Of a stretch of DNA of 64,000 nt, positions 34,960-45,192 are shown in pieces (the stretch's first letter is position 1; each line of letters opens with the position of its first letter). The notes below the pieces were generated by a model that saw nothing but the letters and a program-made list of their open reading frames with translations, searched no databases and was not told where the DNA came from. The stretch comes from Planoprotostelium fungivorum (Eukaryota; Evosea; Variosea; Cavosteliida; Cavosteliaceae): NCBI GenBank assembly GCA_003024175.1, contig MDYQ01000029.1, positions 119,699 through 183,698 on the forward strand, given 5' to 3'. The translations under genes and the position numbers were made by a program.

Positions 34960-35390
34960 TTAGCAAAGCAGGTTGGCGATGATGATTCTGTCGATTTGAC
35001 TTCCCTCTAGGAGGGGGCGAGGAGGACTCAGTCTGATCGCGACTCTCATGAGCTGGACCACGTGAAATGTCTGATGGTGGTGTCTCAGGGGTTACATTCA
35101 ATGGAGGCAGACTCGATGTCATAGGTGTTGTGATCGAAGAGGGGGAGCAGTGGTGTCTCCGACCCTTCTGCAGTCTGATGATCCATCCTCTGTCGTCCGA
35201 TCAGTCTTTGTTTGTCACTTGATGCGAAATCGTGTCCCACGTGTGGTTCTTGTTGTACCAGGTATTTCACCATCTCAATGTCCCTTTTATTCCTCTTCGT
35301 GCTCGGTCGTACCCAATGAGAGAAATCGGAGGTGGTCGAAGACGTCGTGCTGGTGTGCACCCTCTCGTACTGTTGGTAATGATGTGATAA
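34960..35390 (-). pseudogene. Paralogue B of the tandem pair, with one-base frame shift
   Basis: The exon after acceptor taccaacag (about 35.37 kb) reads TSDFSHWVRPSTKRNKRDIE and YLVQQEPHVGHDFASSDKQR, clearly related to paralogue A. An intron (gtaacccctgagacaccaccatcag, about 35.1 kb) leads to YISRGPAHESRD, matching NISRGTTHEKD of A. From there copy B has one extra base compared with A over about 75 bases: the matching C terminus (SQIDRIIIANLLC, stop TAA at 34960-34962) is in another frame. In its own frame B would end PALLNDIA. Either B is a pseudogene or its tail differs. The 5' start is not resolved. Confidence 0.45.
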
Positions 35391-35652
35391 AAGAATCTTA
35401 CATTGTGACAGCCGTCACAGGATTACTGAAAGGAACGACTTTTTCATGAACTACAATGGTAATATCTTCTGTGACTTCACCAACTTAACTTGATGCAAGA
35501 TACTATCTTCATGTGATTTCATTCTATTTGTACGATCAGCGTCGTCAGGTCTGATGAGGTCGTCTGTTGCTCATCCTTCGTGCGGTCGCCTCAATGGCTC
35601 AATTTTCCGTCAAGGTTCCATTGTCCTCCATCCGTGACACGTCCATCATGTT

Positions 35653-36138
35653 CTATGGAAGGTCCACTACCTTATATGGGTCCAGCATAGCTCTGCATCC
35701 TAGGAAGATCCCATTGTGAAATTCTGGCGATGACGCCAGCGCTGCATCCCCCATCGCCGTGATCTTGACCAGCAACGACAGCCTCTTCAGAACTCGAAAG
35801 TGGCTCATGCCTACTTCTCTTTTGTCTTCTGTGTGGATGAGTCCTAAGTCATCCTCTCTCTCCGGCGTTCTCAGTTGGGGTGTAAACACCATGGTGATAA
35901 ACTCCGAATTTGATGTGTCGTAAGCTTCTGTTTGCATTTTTTCAACCCATCGCTTCCACTCAGTTTCGAAATTCAATAGAAGACGACCCAGGGCCCACGA
36001 TGCTTCCTCGATCGACAATTTACCTTGTCTAATTAAAAGGAAGGAAGTGAAAAAGGGCCCCACGGTGAGTGTGATGTGATTCCACGGAGGTCGCTCACCT
36101 GCTGACATCTTCAGATGTTGAATGCATCGATCGACCAA
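35653..36138 (-). CDS. Unknown helical protein (start unresolved)
   Basis: The frame reads ASETLVDRCIQHLKMSAG, then a probable intron (gtgagcgacctcc...ttagacaag), then KLSIEEASWALGRLLLNFET, EWKRWVEKMQTEAYDT, GMSHFRVLKRLSLLVKITAM and CRAMLDPYKVVDLP with a stop at 35653-35655. Codon pattern and the clean intron suggest a gene. No ATG is visible at the left end of the first exon, so an upstream exon is likely. No family recognised. Confidence 0.4.
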   Translation of the reverse strand: MVDRCIQHLKMSAGERPPWNHITLTVGPFFTSFLLIRQGKLSIEEASWALGRLLLNFETEWKRWVEKMQTEAYDTSNSEFITMVFTPQLRTPEREDDLGLIHTEDKREVGMSHFRVLKRLSLLVKITAMGDAALASSPEFHNGIFLGCRAMLDPYKVVDLP

Positions 36139-36375
36139 GGTCTCGGAAGCATCACGCTGATGTGTAGAGATCGTTCAACGTTCAGCGATCGATGAGATTT
36201 TGAATTTCAAATCCGAGCGGGAAAGTAATATCGTGTTGTAGATGTGGAATGGTTTCCTGGGTGCGGCGGTCGGAAGCGCTAGGCCCCTGCCGGACCCTCT
36301 TCTTCCATTCTCAGGCAGGAGGAGTCGCTTGTGTTTCATCGCTAGCCATCACATCATCCAAACCGAGACAATCGA

Positions 36376-36744
36376 GATGGTGGATAAGTTCTCCTTCTTC
36401 ATGCCAAAGAAGAGGTGTGTGATGGCAGATGGAGATCAAGTCGATGGTGATTAATGCGAGGACAGTCAACCAGAGAAAGAGATGACGGTAGTTCACGTGT
36501 GTCCAGTGATACCACGTGTGAAGCATCACAAGTGTGGACAGAGGATGTCAGCACCGATCAGCATCCCCACGAGACGTTGCATACATTGTGAAGACGACGT
36601 GAGTTGATCGTGTGCCTCATCACTCAACGTCCTGACGTGCGACAGATGGAGCCACGATCTCGATCACCCATGGATGAGGAAGAACTCCGGTCGTTTGATG
36701 TCCCTTTCTCCCATAACAGAGTCAGAAGCTGGACTCTTGTATAA
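36376..36744 (+). CDS. Small Cys/His protein, possible zinc ribbon
   Basis: Two short GT-AG introns (33 nt: gtgattaatgc...gagaaag; about 50 nt: gtgagttgatcg...gcgacag) join three frames into about 100 residues: MVDKFSFFMPKKRCVMADGD, then VVHVCPVIPRVKHHKCGQRM, RRCIHCEDD, MDEEELRSFDVPFSHNRV, ending WTLV with stop TAA at 36742-36744. AATAAA follows about 20 bases later. The spaced C, H-x-C and C-x2-C residues could bind zinc. Too short for automatic exon detection; not recognised. Confidence 0.4.
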
Positions 36745-36963
36745 CAGCTAATGTTTCACTGGATCGAATAAATTAAATGTGTGATGTACAAAGAGATTGT
36801 CATCGACTTCACCTTCAGATTTGTCACGTCAAGCGGACAGAGACCTCTATGAGAGAGAAGTAGATGCTTCTCACTGTCGTGTGATCGTATTTTATTCTAT
36901 TTTTCTTCAACTCGTGACACGTTTGAGATGATGTCGTTCTTGTCATTAACCGGAATCAACAAC

Positions 36964-37883
36964 ATGAACAAGGCACTCGTCTTTGCGTTTGTGGCTCTCT
37001 TCGCCCTCGCTTCCGCTTACCCCAAGGATCGCAACGGAAAGTTCATCATCGACCCTTCCAAACACGATTACATTGCCCCTGGACCCAATGATGTTCGTGC
37101 TCCTTGCCCAGGTGAGTCCTCGAATCACATATTCATCCCTCCTGACGTCTTCAGCTCTCAACACATTGGCCAATCACGGACATCTTCCCCGCAACGGAAA
37201 GAACATCACAAAGACCGACCTCATCTACGGACTCTTCAACGGCTTGAACGTCGGCAGAGACATCGGATTCATCTTGGCCGAGGGAGCCTTCAAGAAGTTT
37301 GATAACCCCGCAGTTCTGGATCTGGAGATGCTTCAGAAGCACAATGCGTGAGAGATTAGAAATCGAGACGTTCGAGCTGATAGAGACGAAGCATCGAGCA
37401 CGACGCCTCCATGACGAGAAACGATAACGCCCTGGGAGACAGCACCGTGGTCAATGCGACACTTCTTGATGCCCTCATTGCCTCTTCTGCTGACGGAAAG
37501 GTCCTCAACTGGAGAGACATGGTCGCTCACCGTCTCGTGAGTCAACTTCTACATGTTCCTTCGATGTCTAAATACTGATCGATTTACAGAGACGTCAAGC
37601 CGATTCCGTGGAGAGAAACCCCACTTTTGTATGGAACGAGGCACAGGTAACATCATTTCAACCAGCATCCATCATTCTAAAGACATGACAGAAGGAGGCC
37701 GCTGCTGGAGAGGTCGCCATCTTCCAATTGGTCTTTGGATCATGGTGGAGCGGAGTCGAGATCGCCACCGCCGACAGCATCTTGAGACACGAGAGATTCC
37801 CCGACGGATGGAAGCCTCATGAAGGCACCGTCCTCTTAGCCGATGTCCTTCCTCTCACCGCTCTCGTTCGCCTCAAGATCTGA
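36964..37883 (+). CDS. Heme-thiolate peroxidase (chloroperoxidase/peroxygenase family)
   Basis: Exons 36964-37111, 37155-37347, 37392-37536, 37590-37646 and 37692-37883 add to 735 bases in frame (244 residues). The signal peptide is MNKALVFAFVALFALASA. The key heme-thiolate motif APCPALNTLANHGHLPR carries the proximal Cys ligand (PCP), and EHDASMTRND is the EHD/xEHD motif with the acid-base Glu. GSWWSGVEIATADSI and the end ALVRLKI fit the short peroxidase family 2 size. These enzymes use H2O2 to halogenate or oxygenate substrates and are best known in fungi and oomycetes. Here it is probably secreted. An in-frame ATG at 36928 would put residues before the signal peptide and is less likely. 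AATAAA lies about 35 bases after the stop. Confidence 0.92.
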
Positions 37884-38142
37884 GCACAAGATGAGGAACC
37901 TCTATGTCCTTCCTGGAGAATAAAAGCATTCGACAGATGCGAAGGTTCTTTGAGAGGACAAACCTTATAAATCGGCTGGTGTTGTGGTGGATTTGAGCGA
38001 ACATTGCCACAATTGAGTGGGAGATTGTTTCAAAAGAACACCCTTAGGAGTAAAAAGGTGGCTGCAGTTGTCATTTCGGTCAGTTCGACACGAGAATGCA
38101 TATCCACATTATACCCTCGTACAACCGACGAGCAGCAGAAGC

Positions 38143-40142
38143 ATGGGAGTAGAGAGGACGCCCTCGCAAGTGTCCATCACCAGCACCAGGTCGACGTCTT
38201 CTGCATCCGTCGAGACGGATCGACACATTCGAGTGAGTCGCATGATGCATCGGGAGTGACAGGTGCAGGCTATCCTGCAAAACGACTTCACCTCTGTCCC
38301 TAACATCTTATCGATCGTCCCTCCCAACGAGTGGAGCATCTTGGCGGATCATCTCTATGCATATCACTCCGAGATCGATGCTTGGCCTCTCGTCCTGTGG
38401 GCTTCTTCACAGCGATCGGCGGGCGATATGGTCTTGAGCGATCAGCAGTTTCATGATATGGTTCTGAAACGCAATGTCTTCTCAGAACAATTCGTTAGAT
38501 GGAACAAGAGACTCATCCAAGAGTTCTACCAGAAGGCCAAGCTATCTTACAACGACTTCAACGTGATCCGCTTCACAATGCACCGACTCATTCTGACACT
38601 CATGCGACAGGATTTCACGGGAGAAGATGAGAAGCAGAAGATCAGCGACCTCCTATCCATTATCTTGCAGAATTACGCCGAATGCCCATTTGAAGACATA
38701 CCTCTGTGAGTCTTCTCCTTGGACATCACATGATGTTGAACGTCGAATAAGGATGTTTCTCAAAACGGCAGCCATCTTCAAAGGCATCATCGGTCTGGGA
38801 GATGATTATCTCGACAACATGCACCTGTTCTACATGGGGGAGTCGATCGTTCCTCTAGTCTTGAATCCTACCCTCGTCAATTTAGACGACCTCCACTGTG
38901 AGTCATTGCGTCCTGCACGCCATCTGATGCATCTCAGATGTTCGTCCAGTCAAGTTGCAAGCTCTCTTGAACGAGTGCGGAAGGTGATTCAACACTTTCG
39001 TTTGCACGATAGACTCAGACGTGATGAGGTTGCTGCTGCGTTATGGACAGATCAAGAAGAACCCTTTGGAAGAACCATACCAGAGCATGATGAAACATTG
39101 GGCTGAAACTACAACGGCCACCGTACCCCTTCGATTCAGCTTCGAAGAGGTAGAAGTCATGGAGAAGATCTGGAGGGCACAGGTGATCTCGTCGATGTGA
39201 GATGATGATGACACAAACAGCGAACGATCAATTCGAAGAAATTGAAGAAATTAGAAGAAGCCATCACTGAGTTGGTCGAAGGCCACACAGATGACGCCAG
39301 AACCGATGGCTTATCTGAAACCAGCGAGGTATTTTATTTCCTTTTATTTCTATCTTCCATTGATGTGTCAACAGTATGGCCTGTGCAAATTTTCAGACAA
39401 ATTGAACGATCCAAAGTGGAAGTTCTCGAAACAAGAGAAGGGTATCACTGAATACACTTGGTACAAGGGCGAAGTGAGTCACACGAGATGATGATGACGA
39501 TCGATGGTTGATGAGACGAAGGGCATCGGGGGAAGAGTGGAAGCAGAGATAAAGGGAGATATCAGTCAGTTGAAGAAGATCGTCGAAGATGTCTTTCGTA
39601 ACATCAAGCTCTTCTCGGTGAGCCGTCGCTTGTCTTCATCATCATCTCCATCATGATGACGATCACTACAGCACTTGGAGATGGAGGAACTGGATAAAGA
39701 GACCAGCACGATCCAGTTCAGAGTCCACGCTCCATTTCCCTTCTCGCCAAGATACATCAGCGCTGACATCCACTATCACACGAACAACGGAGAGAGTTCG
39801 GCCATCTTCTATTACTCTGAGAGAAACAAGACACCGTCAGGTCATCAGAGAGCAAAGATGCTGCGTGAGTCACATCATCACATCATCACTTCACATCGTC
39901 GCTACATGTATGTGAGAAGAGAGAGAGTGACAGAGAGACAGTGTCAGGCATACAAGTGACAGCAAAGGGCAGAGACAGAGTGAAGGTAGCAGTGATGCTG
40001 CATATGGACATGTGCTCGAGCATACCCAACTGGGTGAGTCGTATTGCGTACAGTACGCTTCCCCTTCTGAACATTTGAACAGGCAGCGTCAGGTCAGAGC
40101 TCATCCATCAAGAAGAACATCTCCAAGTTATTGCGCTCGTGA
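38143..40142 (+). CDS. START-domain protein, dispersed copy 4
   Basis: The ATG at 38143 starts MGVERTPSQVSITSTRSTSS, with the first intron after DRHIR (gtgagtcgcatg...ggtgcag). The N-terminal region (AILQNDFTSVPNILSIVPPN, DQQFHDMVLKRNVFSEQF) is clearly more diverged from the tandem copies than its C-terminal part, RYISADIHYHT, TPSGHQRAKML, GIQVTAKGRDRVKVAVMLHM, SSIPNW. One junction differs: the exon after YNDFN appears to run straight into VIRFTMHRLILTLMRQDF. It ends SKLLRS with stop TGA at 40140-40142. The near-identity of the START exon to copies 1-3, 20 kb away, suggests ongoing sequence exchange or strong constraint. Confidence 0.72.
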
Positions 40143-40204
40143 TGACAACGTGCGACATTCAACAATAAATGCCATATTATTCTCCATTTTCGATGCAAAT
40201 GATT

Positions 40205-41854
40205 TTATACAATCGTTTCATAAGAGCTTCTTCTCTGTTCTCTCTTGAAAAGGAAGGCCGCTATACCGATGATGACCATCAGAATGACACCGGCGGCCGA
40301 TGCGATGATGTAGAGAGGGACAGAGTTGGTCTTAGCTCCCGTTGGCTCGCGGGGGCCACCGATGCGAATCGATTCAACTGAGGTCTCTTCTTTCTTGTCA
40401 TCCGAGTGGGTGATGGACTTCGACATGGCATCGAGCACCGTCTCTGATGATGTCTCCGATGATGTCTCCGGTTGCCTTGTGGTGGAAGACTCTGTTGAAC
40501 TTTCCGTTGAACTCTCCGTGGAAGATTCTGTTGAACTTTCTGTGGAAGATTCCGTTGAACTTTCTGTGGATAATTTGGTGGAACTTTTCGTGGAAGGTTC
40601 GGTGGATGTAGTCTCAAATGTTTTGGCGGGACATTGTTTTGGGACGTCTACCAGGTACTTGACATCCTTCGGTGGTACGGCAGCATCACACCAGCTTCCG
40701 ACCTGCAACATGAAATCAGCCACAGCCGATCGACATCATCGACACTCACATCAACTTTGAGATACGTGTAGTGGTCGGACAGAGCAGCCGGAAACCAAAA
40801 AGGGTTGCAAGTTGTGTTCTCTCCATCGTTCTCACAGATCTCATATGACGTGTGATCGTGATTGTATAAGATGGCACGGCCGATGTGATGGTACTTCCAG
40901 AAGGGAGTGTAGAGGGGAGGACTTCTTGGAACGGGGTCGCGGTGGTGGATGAGCCTCCACGATCCTGAAGATTCCATCAGCATGTGACATTGGATGATTC
41001 GTTTCGATCTCACCGGTCAACATGTCCTCTACGGCGTGAGCGAAGGTCTCGTCTCCGACTCTGGGGCTTCCAAAAGTGTAGAGGTGGATGCCATGCTGGC
41101 TCTTGTTGATGAAACCTTCAGCTACTAGATCGGCGATGGCCAATGTGGCGAGAGCTCCTCCGAGAGAGTGACCGGTGAAGTACATCTCAGGATATTCAGG
41201 GAAGAGAGGATCGCATGACGAGCTCTCCTTGTAATAAGCCATCAAGGTCTGCATACAAATGAGATGAATGGCGGAAGAGGATGAACTCACGCTGAGTTGA
41301 TGTTTGAGAGACACTTTCAGACCGTTCCAGGCCTCCCAGAAGCCGCTGTGAACATATGAGCCGGGGGCTATGTGGTCTGTCATGGTGGGTGCGATCTTGA
41401 TGTCGACCAGGAGGTTCTTGAGATCTTGTGGTAGAGTTCCTCTGAAGGCCATCACGATGGAGTGCTTGCCTGAGAACCTCCTACACAATGTTAGAATGGA
41501 AAGGTGGAGCGCGAGGTAGATAGAGAGAGGTCTATACTTACGTGCTGCCGATGTAAGCGAAGGTGTCTGTGTTGGTGTCCTCTATGATGGAACGATTGCA
41601 AAAGTATAAATCTTCATAACAGGCGCCACAGGTCCAGCTTTGAACGAGGGACTCGTTCATGCAGTAGCTGACGGTGCTGTAGGTCTGTAGGTAGTTCAGA
41701 ACTCGGCCTCTATAAGTCAAGTACTCACAAGGAGCTTCTTGGCAAGCTCTTCGGAGTACGGGCTACTGTTGTCCAGTGCTTGTATGTTCGGAATCATGAT
41801 TCCAATCAAGAAGACAAGCAAGGTCATTCTCAGCGTGCCACAGTAGCTCTTCAT
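40205..41854 (-). CDS. Membrane-anchored class 3 lipase
   Basis: The ATG at 41854 gives MKSYCGTLRMTLLVFLIGIM, a signal peptide. The lipase domain has IVMAFRGTL (oxyanion region), GSYVHSGFWEAW, MYFTGHSLGGALATLAIADL (nucleophile Ser in GHSLGG), LYTFGSPRVGDETFA, HHRDPVPRSPP (catalytic Asp) and a late His (KYHHIGRAI). A Ser/Thr/Glu repeat (STESSTESS units, about 40.48-40.62 kb) forms a mucin-like stalk. Then comes one membrane helix (VPLYIIASAAGVILMVIIGI) and a short basic tail, ending SSYETIV with stop at 40205-40207. So the hydrolase probably sits on the cell surface or faces a lysosome lumen. Several short introns. It converges with START copy 4, 62 bases away. Confidence 0.88.
40484..40602 (-). 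repeat. Coding STESSTESS repeat of the lipase stalk
   Basis: Tandem 12- to 24-base units encode Ser-Thr-Glu-Ser repeats, a probable O-glycosylated stalk between lipase domain and membrane helix. Confidence 0.75.
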
Positions 41855-42647
41855 GTCTATATATCGTGTTCGTGTTCGTGCGTTCGTGCGTGTGCGTGTG
41901 GTTCGTTGATGCGTTTTGTGATCGTAAAATGAAACCAAACCCGCGACTGGCAGTGCCCGCCTTCACCTTTGATGAAACTTCCACCAGCTCCACACTAGTT
42001 TTTCATTTGATCAAATTGTCACGTCACGTCAGCGATCACACTGCGAATCCACTCTACTACGAACGTCCTTTATATAGAGCCTTCTGAAGAGTCTCCCTAT
42101 TGTGTGGCCCAAGCGATGATTTACCTTTTGAAAAAGGGCGTTAAGAAGACGAGTATCCGCTAGATCGTACCGCGTGCTAAAGAAAGGTAAATATTCGCTT
42201 GGGTCGCACAATATTGCTCGCAGCGAGGAGTGTGATACGGCGTGAGATCTATCAAAAGAGAGAATCTTCATCATGTTTCGAGATGCATCGCGAGATCGGT
42301 CGCAAACTTGGGGAGGGTTCGTTGAATTTCGGTCTTCATTGATCGTTCTTCGTGAAAAGAGAAGAAGAGAGAACACGTTTCGGTGAACGAAAAGTGTTCG
42401 TACAGAAGAACGTTCACTGCATTTGTTTGAGGATCAGTTTTCAATCCTAATTGAGAATCGAGAAATGAGAATCAGATGCGTGAGATCAATGGGTCTGACG
42501 ACTATCTGGATCACTTTATTTGTGTGACTTGAAGAACTCACGCTTGATTTGTATCATACCCATTTGGATTATTCTCGGTCGAATGTTATCAAAACATGTG
42601 ATATCATCATATCGGATCACTGTGAATCGTATGTATCCTTCTCGACC
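41855..42647. other. Intergenic region between lipase and CDCA7-like gene
   Basis: About 790 bases with start-to-start divergent genes on either side. It contains TATATA-like sequence just above the lipase ATG (about 41857-41864) and a tatataga string near 42070. No ORF is convincing. Confidence 0.5.
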
Positions 42648-42935
42648 ATGTTTCCCTCGGCCATTCCTGACTCGAACCCATTATCATCTCACCCCTACGA
42701 TCCTCTTGCGAAGATGTATCATCCACCTGACCCTCTCTCCCCAATCTCTTTCCCCGTCCTCTTTATGTGCCACGTGAGTCGACGCATCACGGACCAATGT
42801 CGGTTCTCGATCAGGAATTCCAAGAAGGCGTGAATTTTCCAAGAACAGGCGTGAATTGGGCTTCTGTTCACAGCCGACCATTTTTCGACGCTGTCGATAT
42901 CCGAACAGCAGCAACAACACACATATCCTCCATAG

Positions 42936-43625
42936 ATGCCACGCCTGACCACGAGACCGACCACACCGCTGATGGAAGAAGAGGAGGAATGCAGCGAGCA
43001 GAGGAAGTTCATCATACGACCACGAACCATCGTCAACGGACCAAAGAGAGTGTGCTGTCACATGTGCAGGAGTTCACAGAAGAATAGACCTCAGCCACAG
43101 AAACAATGCTCGCAATGTCCGAATGTGATCTGCAAGGGATGCATAGACAGCAAGCTCAGCGACCTCACGTGGAGTCGAAGGCTAGTCGAAGACAAGACGT
43201 GGCTGTGTCCACAATGTACGGGGGACTGCACCTGCACGCGATGTGTCAGAAAGACGAATCAACACAAGTACAAGCAGAAGCAGAGGAGAACAATGGACTA
43301 CTCGCTGATACCCTCTGAGAGGCTCTCTTCGGACGAGATCGACCCCGATTATACCCCATCGAGGAGGAGATGTACCACTATCCACGGAGAAGATGAAGAA
43401 CTGGATCAAGACCAACACCGTCCACACATGGACGACGTGCTGCTCCAGACGGCGAAAGATGTACAGAGTGTCATGGGGCAACCGACCACCCTCGAAGAGG
43501 TGCTGTTCGCCATACAACGACACATAGAGGAGAAAGAGGCCGCCGCCCAGCTCTTGAGGCTGAGAGGAGAAGAGGAGAAGGAAGAAAAGGTTGTAGAGAA
43601 GATGGAAGCAGAAGAATGCGATTAA
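42936..43625 (+). CDS. CDCA7-type CXXC-R1 zinc finger protein
   Basis: The frame reads RVCCHMCRSSQKNRPQPQKQ, CSQCPNVICKGCIDSKL, TWLCPQCTGDCTCTRCVRK, the four-CxxC arrangement of the zf-4CXXC_R1 domain found in CDCA7, which in animals and plants targets the HELLS/DDM1 remodeller to chromatin. The signature RYGE-like residues of true CDCA7 are not obvious, so it may be a class II relative. The C terminus is acidic and helical (EEKEAAAQLLRLRGEEEKEE), with stop TAA at 43623-43625. The ATG at 42936 comes right after TAG, which could be a 3' splice site. An upstream frame (MFPSAIPDSNPLSSHPYDPL, from 42648) with donor at about 42776 may be the true first exon. AATAAA lies about 45 bases after the stop. 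Confidence 0.75.
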   Translation: MPRLTTRPTTPLMEEEEECSEQRKFIIRPRTIVNGPKRVCCHMCRSSQKNRPQPQKQCSQCPNVICKGCIDSKLSDLTWSRRLVEDKTWLCPQCTGDCTCTRCVRKTNQHKYKQKQRRTMDYSLIPSERLSSDEIDPDYTPSRRRCTTIHGEDEELDQDQHRPHMDDVLLQTAKDVQSVMGQPTTLEEVLFAIQRHIEEKEAAAQLLRLRGEEEKEEKVVEKMEAEECD

Positions 43626-43663
43626 GCCCAGCGGGGCGGACGCGATCATGTTTAAAACGTATA

Positions 43664-44066
43664 TTATGAATAATAAAACGGAGTATCGAAACAAATGTTC
43701 TTCTCTCGTGTGATCGCTCGCTTCAATGCGTCACATGGACATCTTTGCAAGTTGGCTTCGATCAGATCACACGTATCATTCCAAGTCATCTTCACCAACC
43801 ACAGGAGGTGAGGAAGAACCTCACAGTGACAGACTCTTTTATCTGACATCACCATCTCACATTTGCAATGCATGTTCTTCTTCGGGTACAGTGAACAATC
43901 GCATCTTGTCACCTTGAGTGTCCATATCCTCTCGCTCTGTATCCATCTCCTTGTTCCAACCGAGTGGAGCATCTCTCAACCTCTGCAGGTGTCTTCGCAA
44001 CGCTGCCTGCGCATGACTCCTCCTAAGATCAGTCTCTGTCTGTGGCTCGTGTGGTTCTCGACTCAT
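43664..44066 (-). CDS. Hypothetical Cys-rich small protein
   Basis: The ATG at 44066 (MSREPHEPQTETDLRRSHAQ) leads through ALRRHLQRLRDAPLGWNKEM. Possible short introns near 43.9 kb join to CHCEVLPHLLWLVKMTWND and LIEANLQRCPCDALKRAITR, with a stop at 43664-43666. The second part looks protein-like (CxC and CxC motifs), but the splice phase is not settled. It converges with the CDCA7-like gene, 38 bases apart. Confidence 0.35.
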
Positions 44067-44546
44067 GATGGTGTTCCGGATGTTGTGTGCGTGACTCTAA
44101 CAAACCGTGTCACGCCAAAGTACCGCGGGATGATGCCGGCGATTTTATGATATCATCCGACTTATCAACAGTGTACGCTCTCGTTACAAAGGTCCGTGGT
44201 GCGTGGGAAATTTTCCGAGTTATGTGGCTTCACACAGCTGAAGTTCAGAGCACAGCGAGGCGAAATAGAGGACTCCTTCTGTGGGTCTGTGCATTTCCCA
44301 GCCTCCGCACCTTCTACTACGAGTCTTTAGTGGTGATAGTATGTGCTGGAAGGGCAGACATAATGCGACCTCAACAAACAGACGAAGAGAGAAGAGAAGA
44401 GAAAATGGAAAACTCTGCCTCAATTTATATCAAACACGATGACACCTCTTATGTTTCATCTGTCCTCCAGCCATCGCTCATATCCTGTCTCGGCGTCAGC
44501 ATGCGACATTGAACCGAGACGTCATCGAGGATCAAAATCCACACAC

Positions 44547-44963
44547 CTCGCTCTTCGATTCTGAAACCAAACTTGAATCTTCCTAGGGGTCGTGTTGAAT
44601 CGATTGGCGATCGCATTCCTCTGATCGGGTGTGGGATATGGTCTCTCTCGAAAATAGACCTCCATGTACTTCCTCATGTCTGGCGGGAAGTTCTGGCGAG
44701 AGAACTTCTTTCGTTTGGTGCAGTTGGAGATCTTGCTCTCGTCCAATGATGTCGCCGTCACCTTCTCGATCGCACCACACGATGTGGTCTGGATTTGACA
44801 GTCATTGTGATGGATCAGTTCGGATATCTTCATGGTCTGATCGGTAGGTTGATCGGTGATGGTGTTCGATTCTTCTGGTCTGTCGGTGTGAGCAATCGAT
44901 AGGGGCCCTAGTACGGGATAGAGACTCTAGTACTCACGTTCGTTTTGACTCATCCGGTGTCAT
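44547..44963 (-). CDS. Homeobox protein (3' exons unresolved)
   Basis: Exon 1 from ATG at 44963 (MTPDESKRT) joins by a clean intron (gtgagtactagag...cacaccgacag) to PEESNTITDQPTDQTMKISE and then a homeodomain: KRKKFSRQNFPPDMRKYMEV, YPTPDQRNAIANRFNTTPRK, ending IQVWFQNRRAR. Helix 3 carries the invariant W, F, N and R residues, so DNA binding is expected. Directly after RRAR a GT donor (gtgtgtggattttg, from 44546) is likely; reading through would give only about seven more residues. Where the next exon lies is unclear. Homeobox genes are few in amoebae and usually act in development such as encystation or sporulation. Confidence 0.8.
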
Positions 44964-45192
44964 TTTCAAATATCTGGGGCAAGCTGTTCTGAGCATTTCA
45001 TCACGCTTAGACATGCCGAATGAAAGAATGCGGCTGTTCCTGTGTTATGTAGGGTCCTTACACATAAAATTAGACATCTCGAGGTGCGGATGCAGAGCCG
45101 CAGTCATCCGATGCTGTTAAAATACGAGTACCTTTGGTGTAATATCTCTCCCTATTACTCTCGTTAAAGGGCTCTATATGAGCTCATCAGAC

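Noticed and set aside
36311-36529. Minus-strand ORF with a hydrophobic stretch (HLFLWLTVLALITID)
   Set aside because: Overlaps the better supported plus-strand three-exon gene at 36376-36744 and lacks splice support.
40326-40760. Plus-strand ORF with VELSVEDSV repeats
   Set aside because: Antisense of the lipase STESS stalk repeat.
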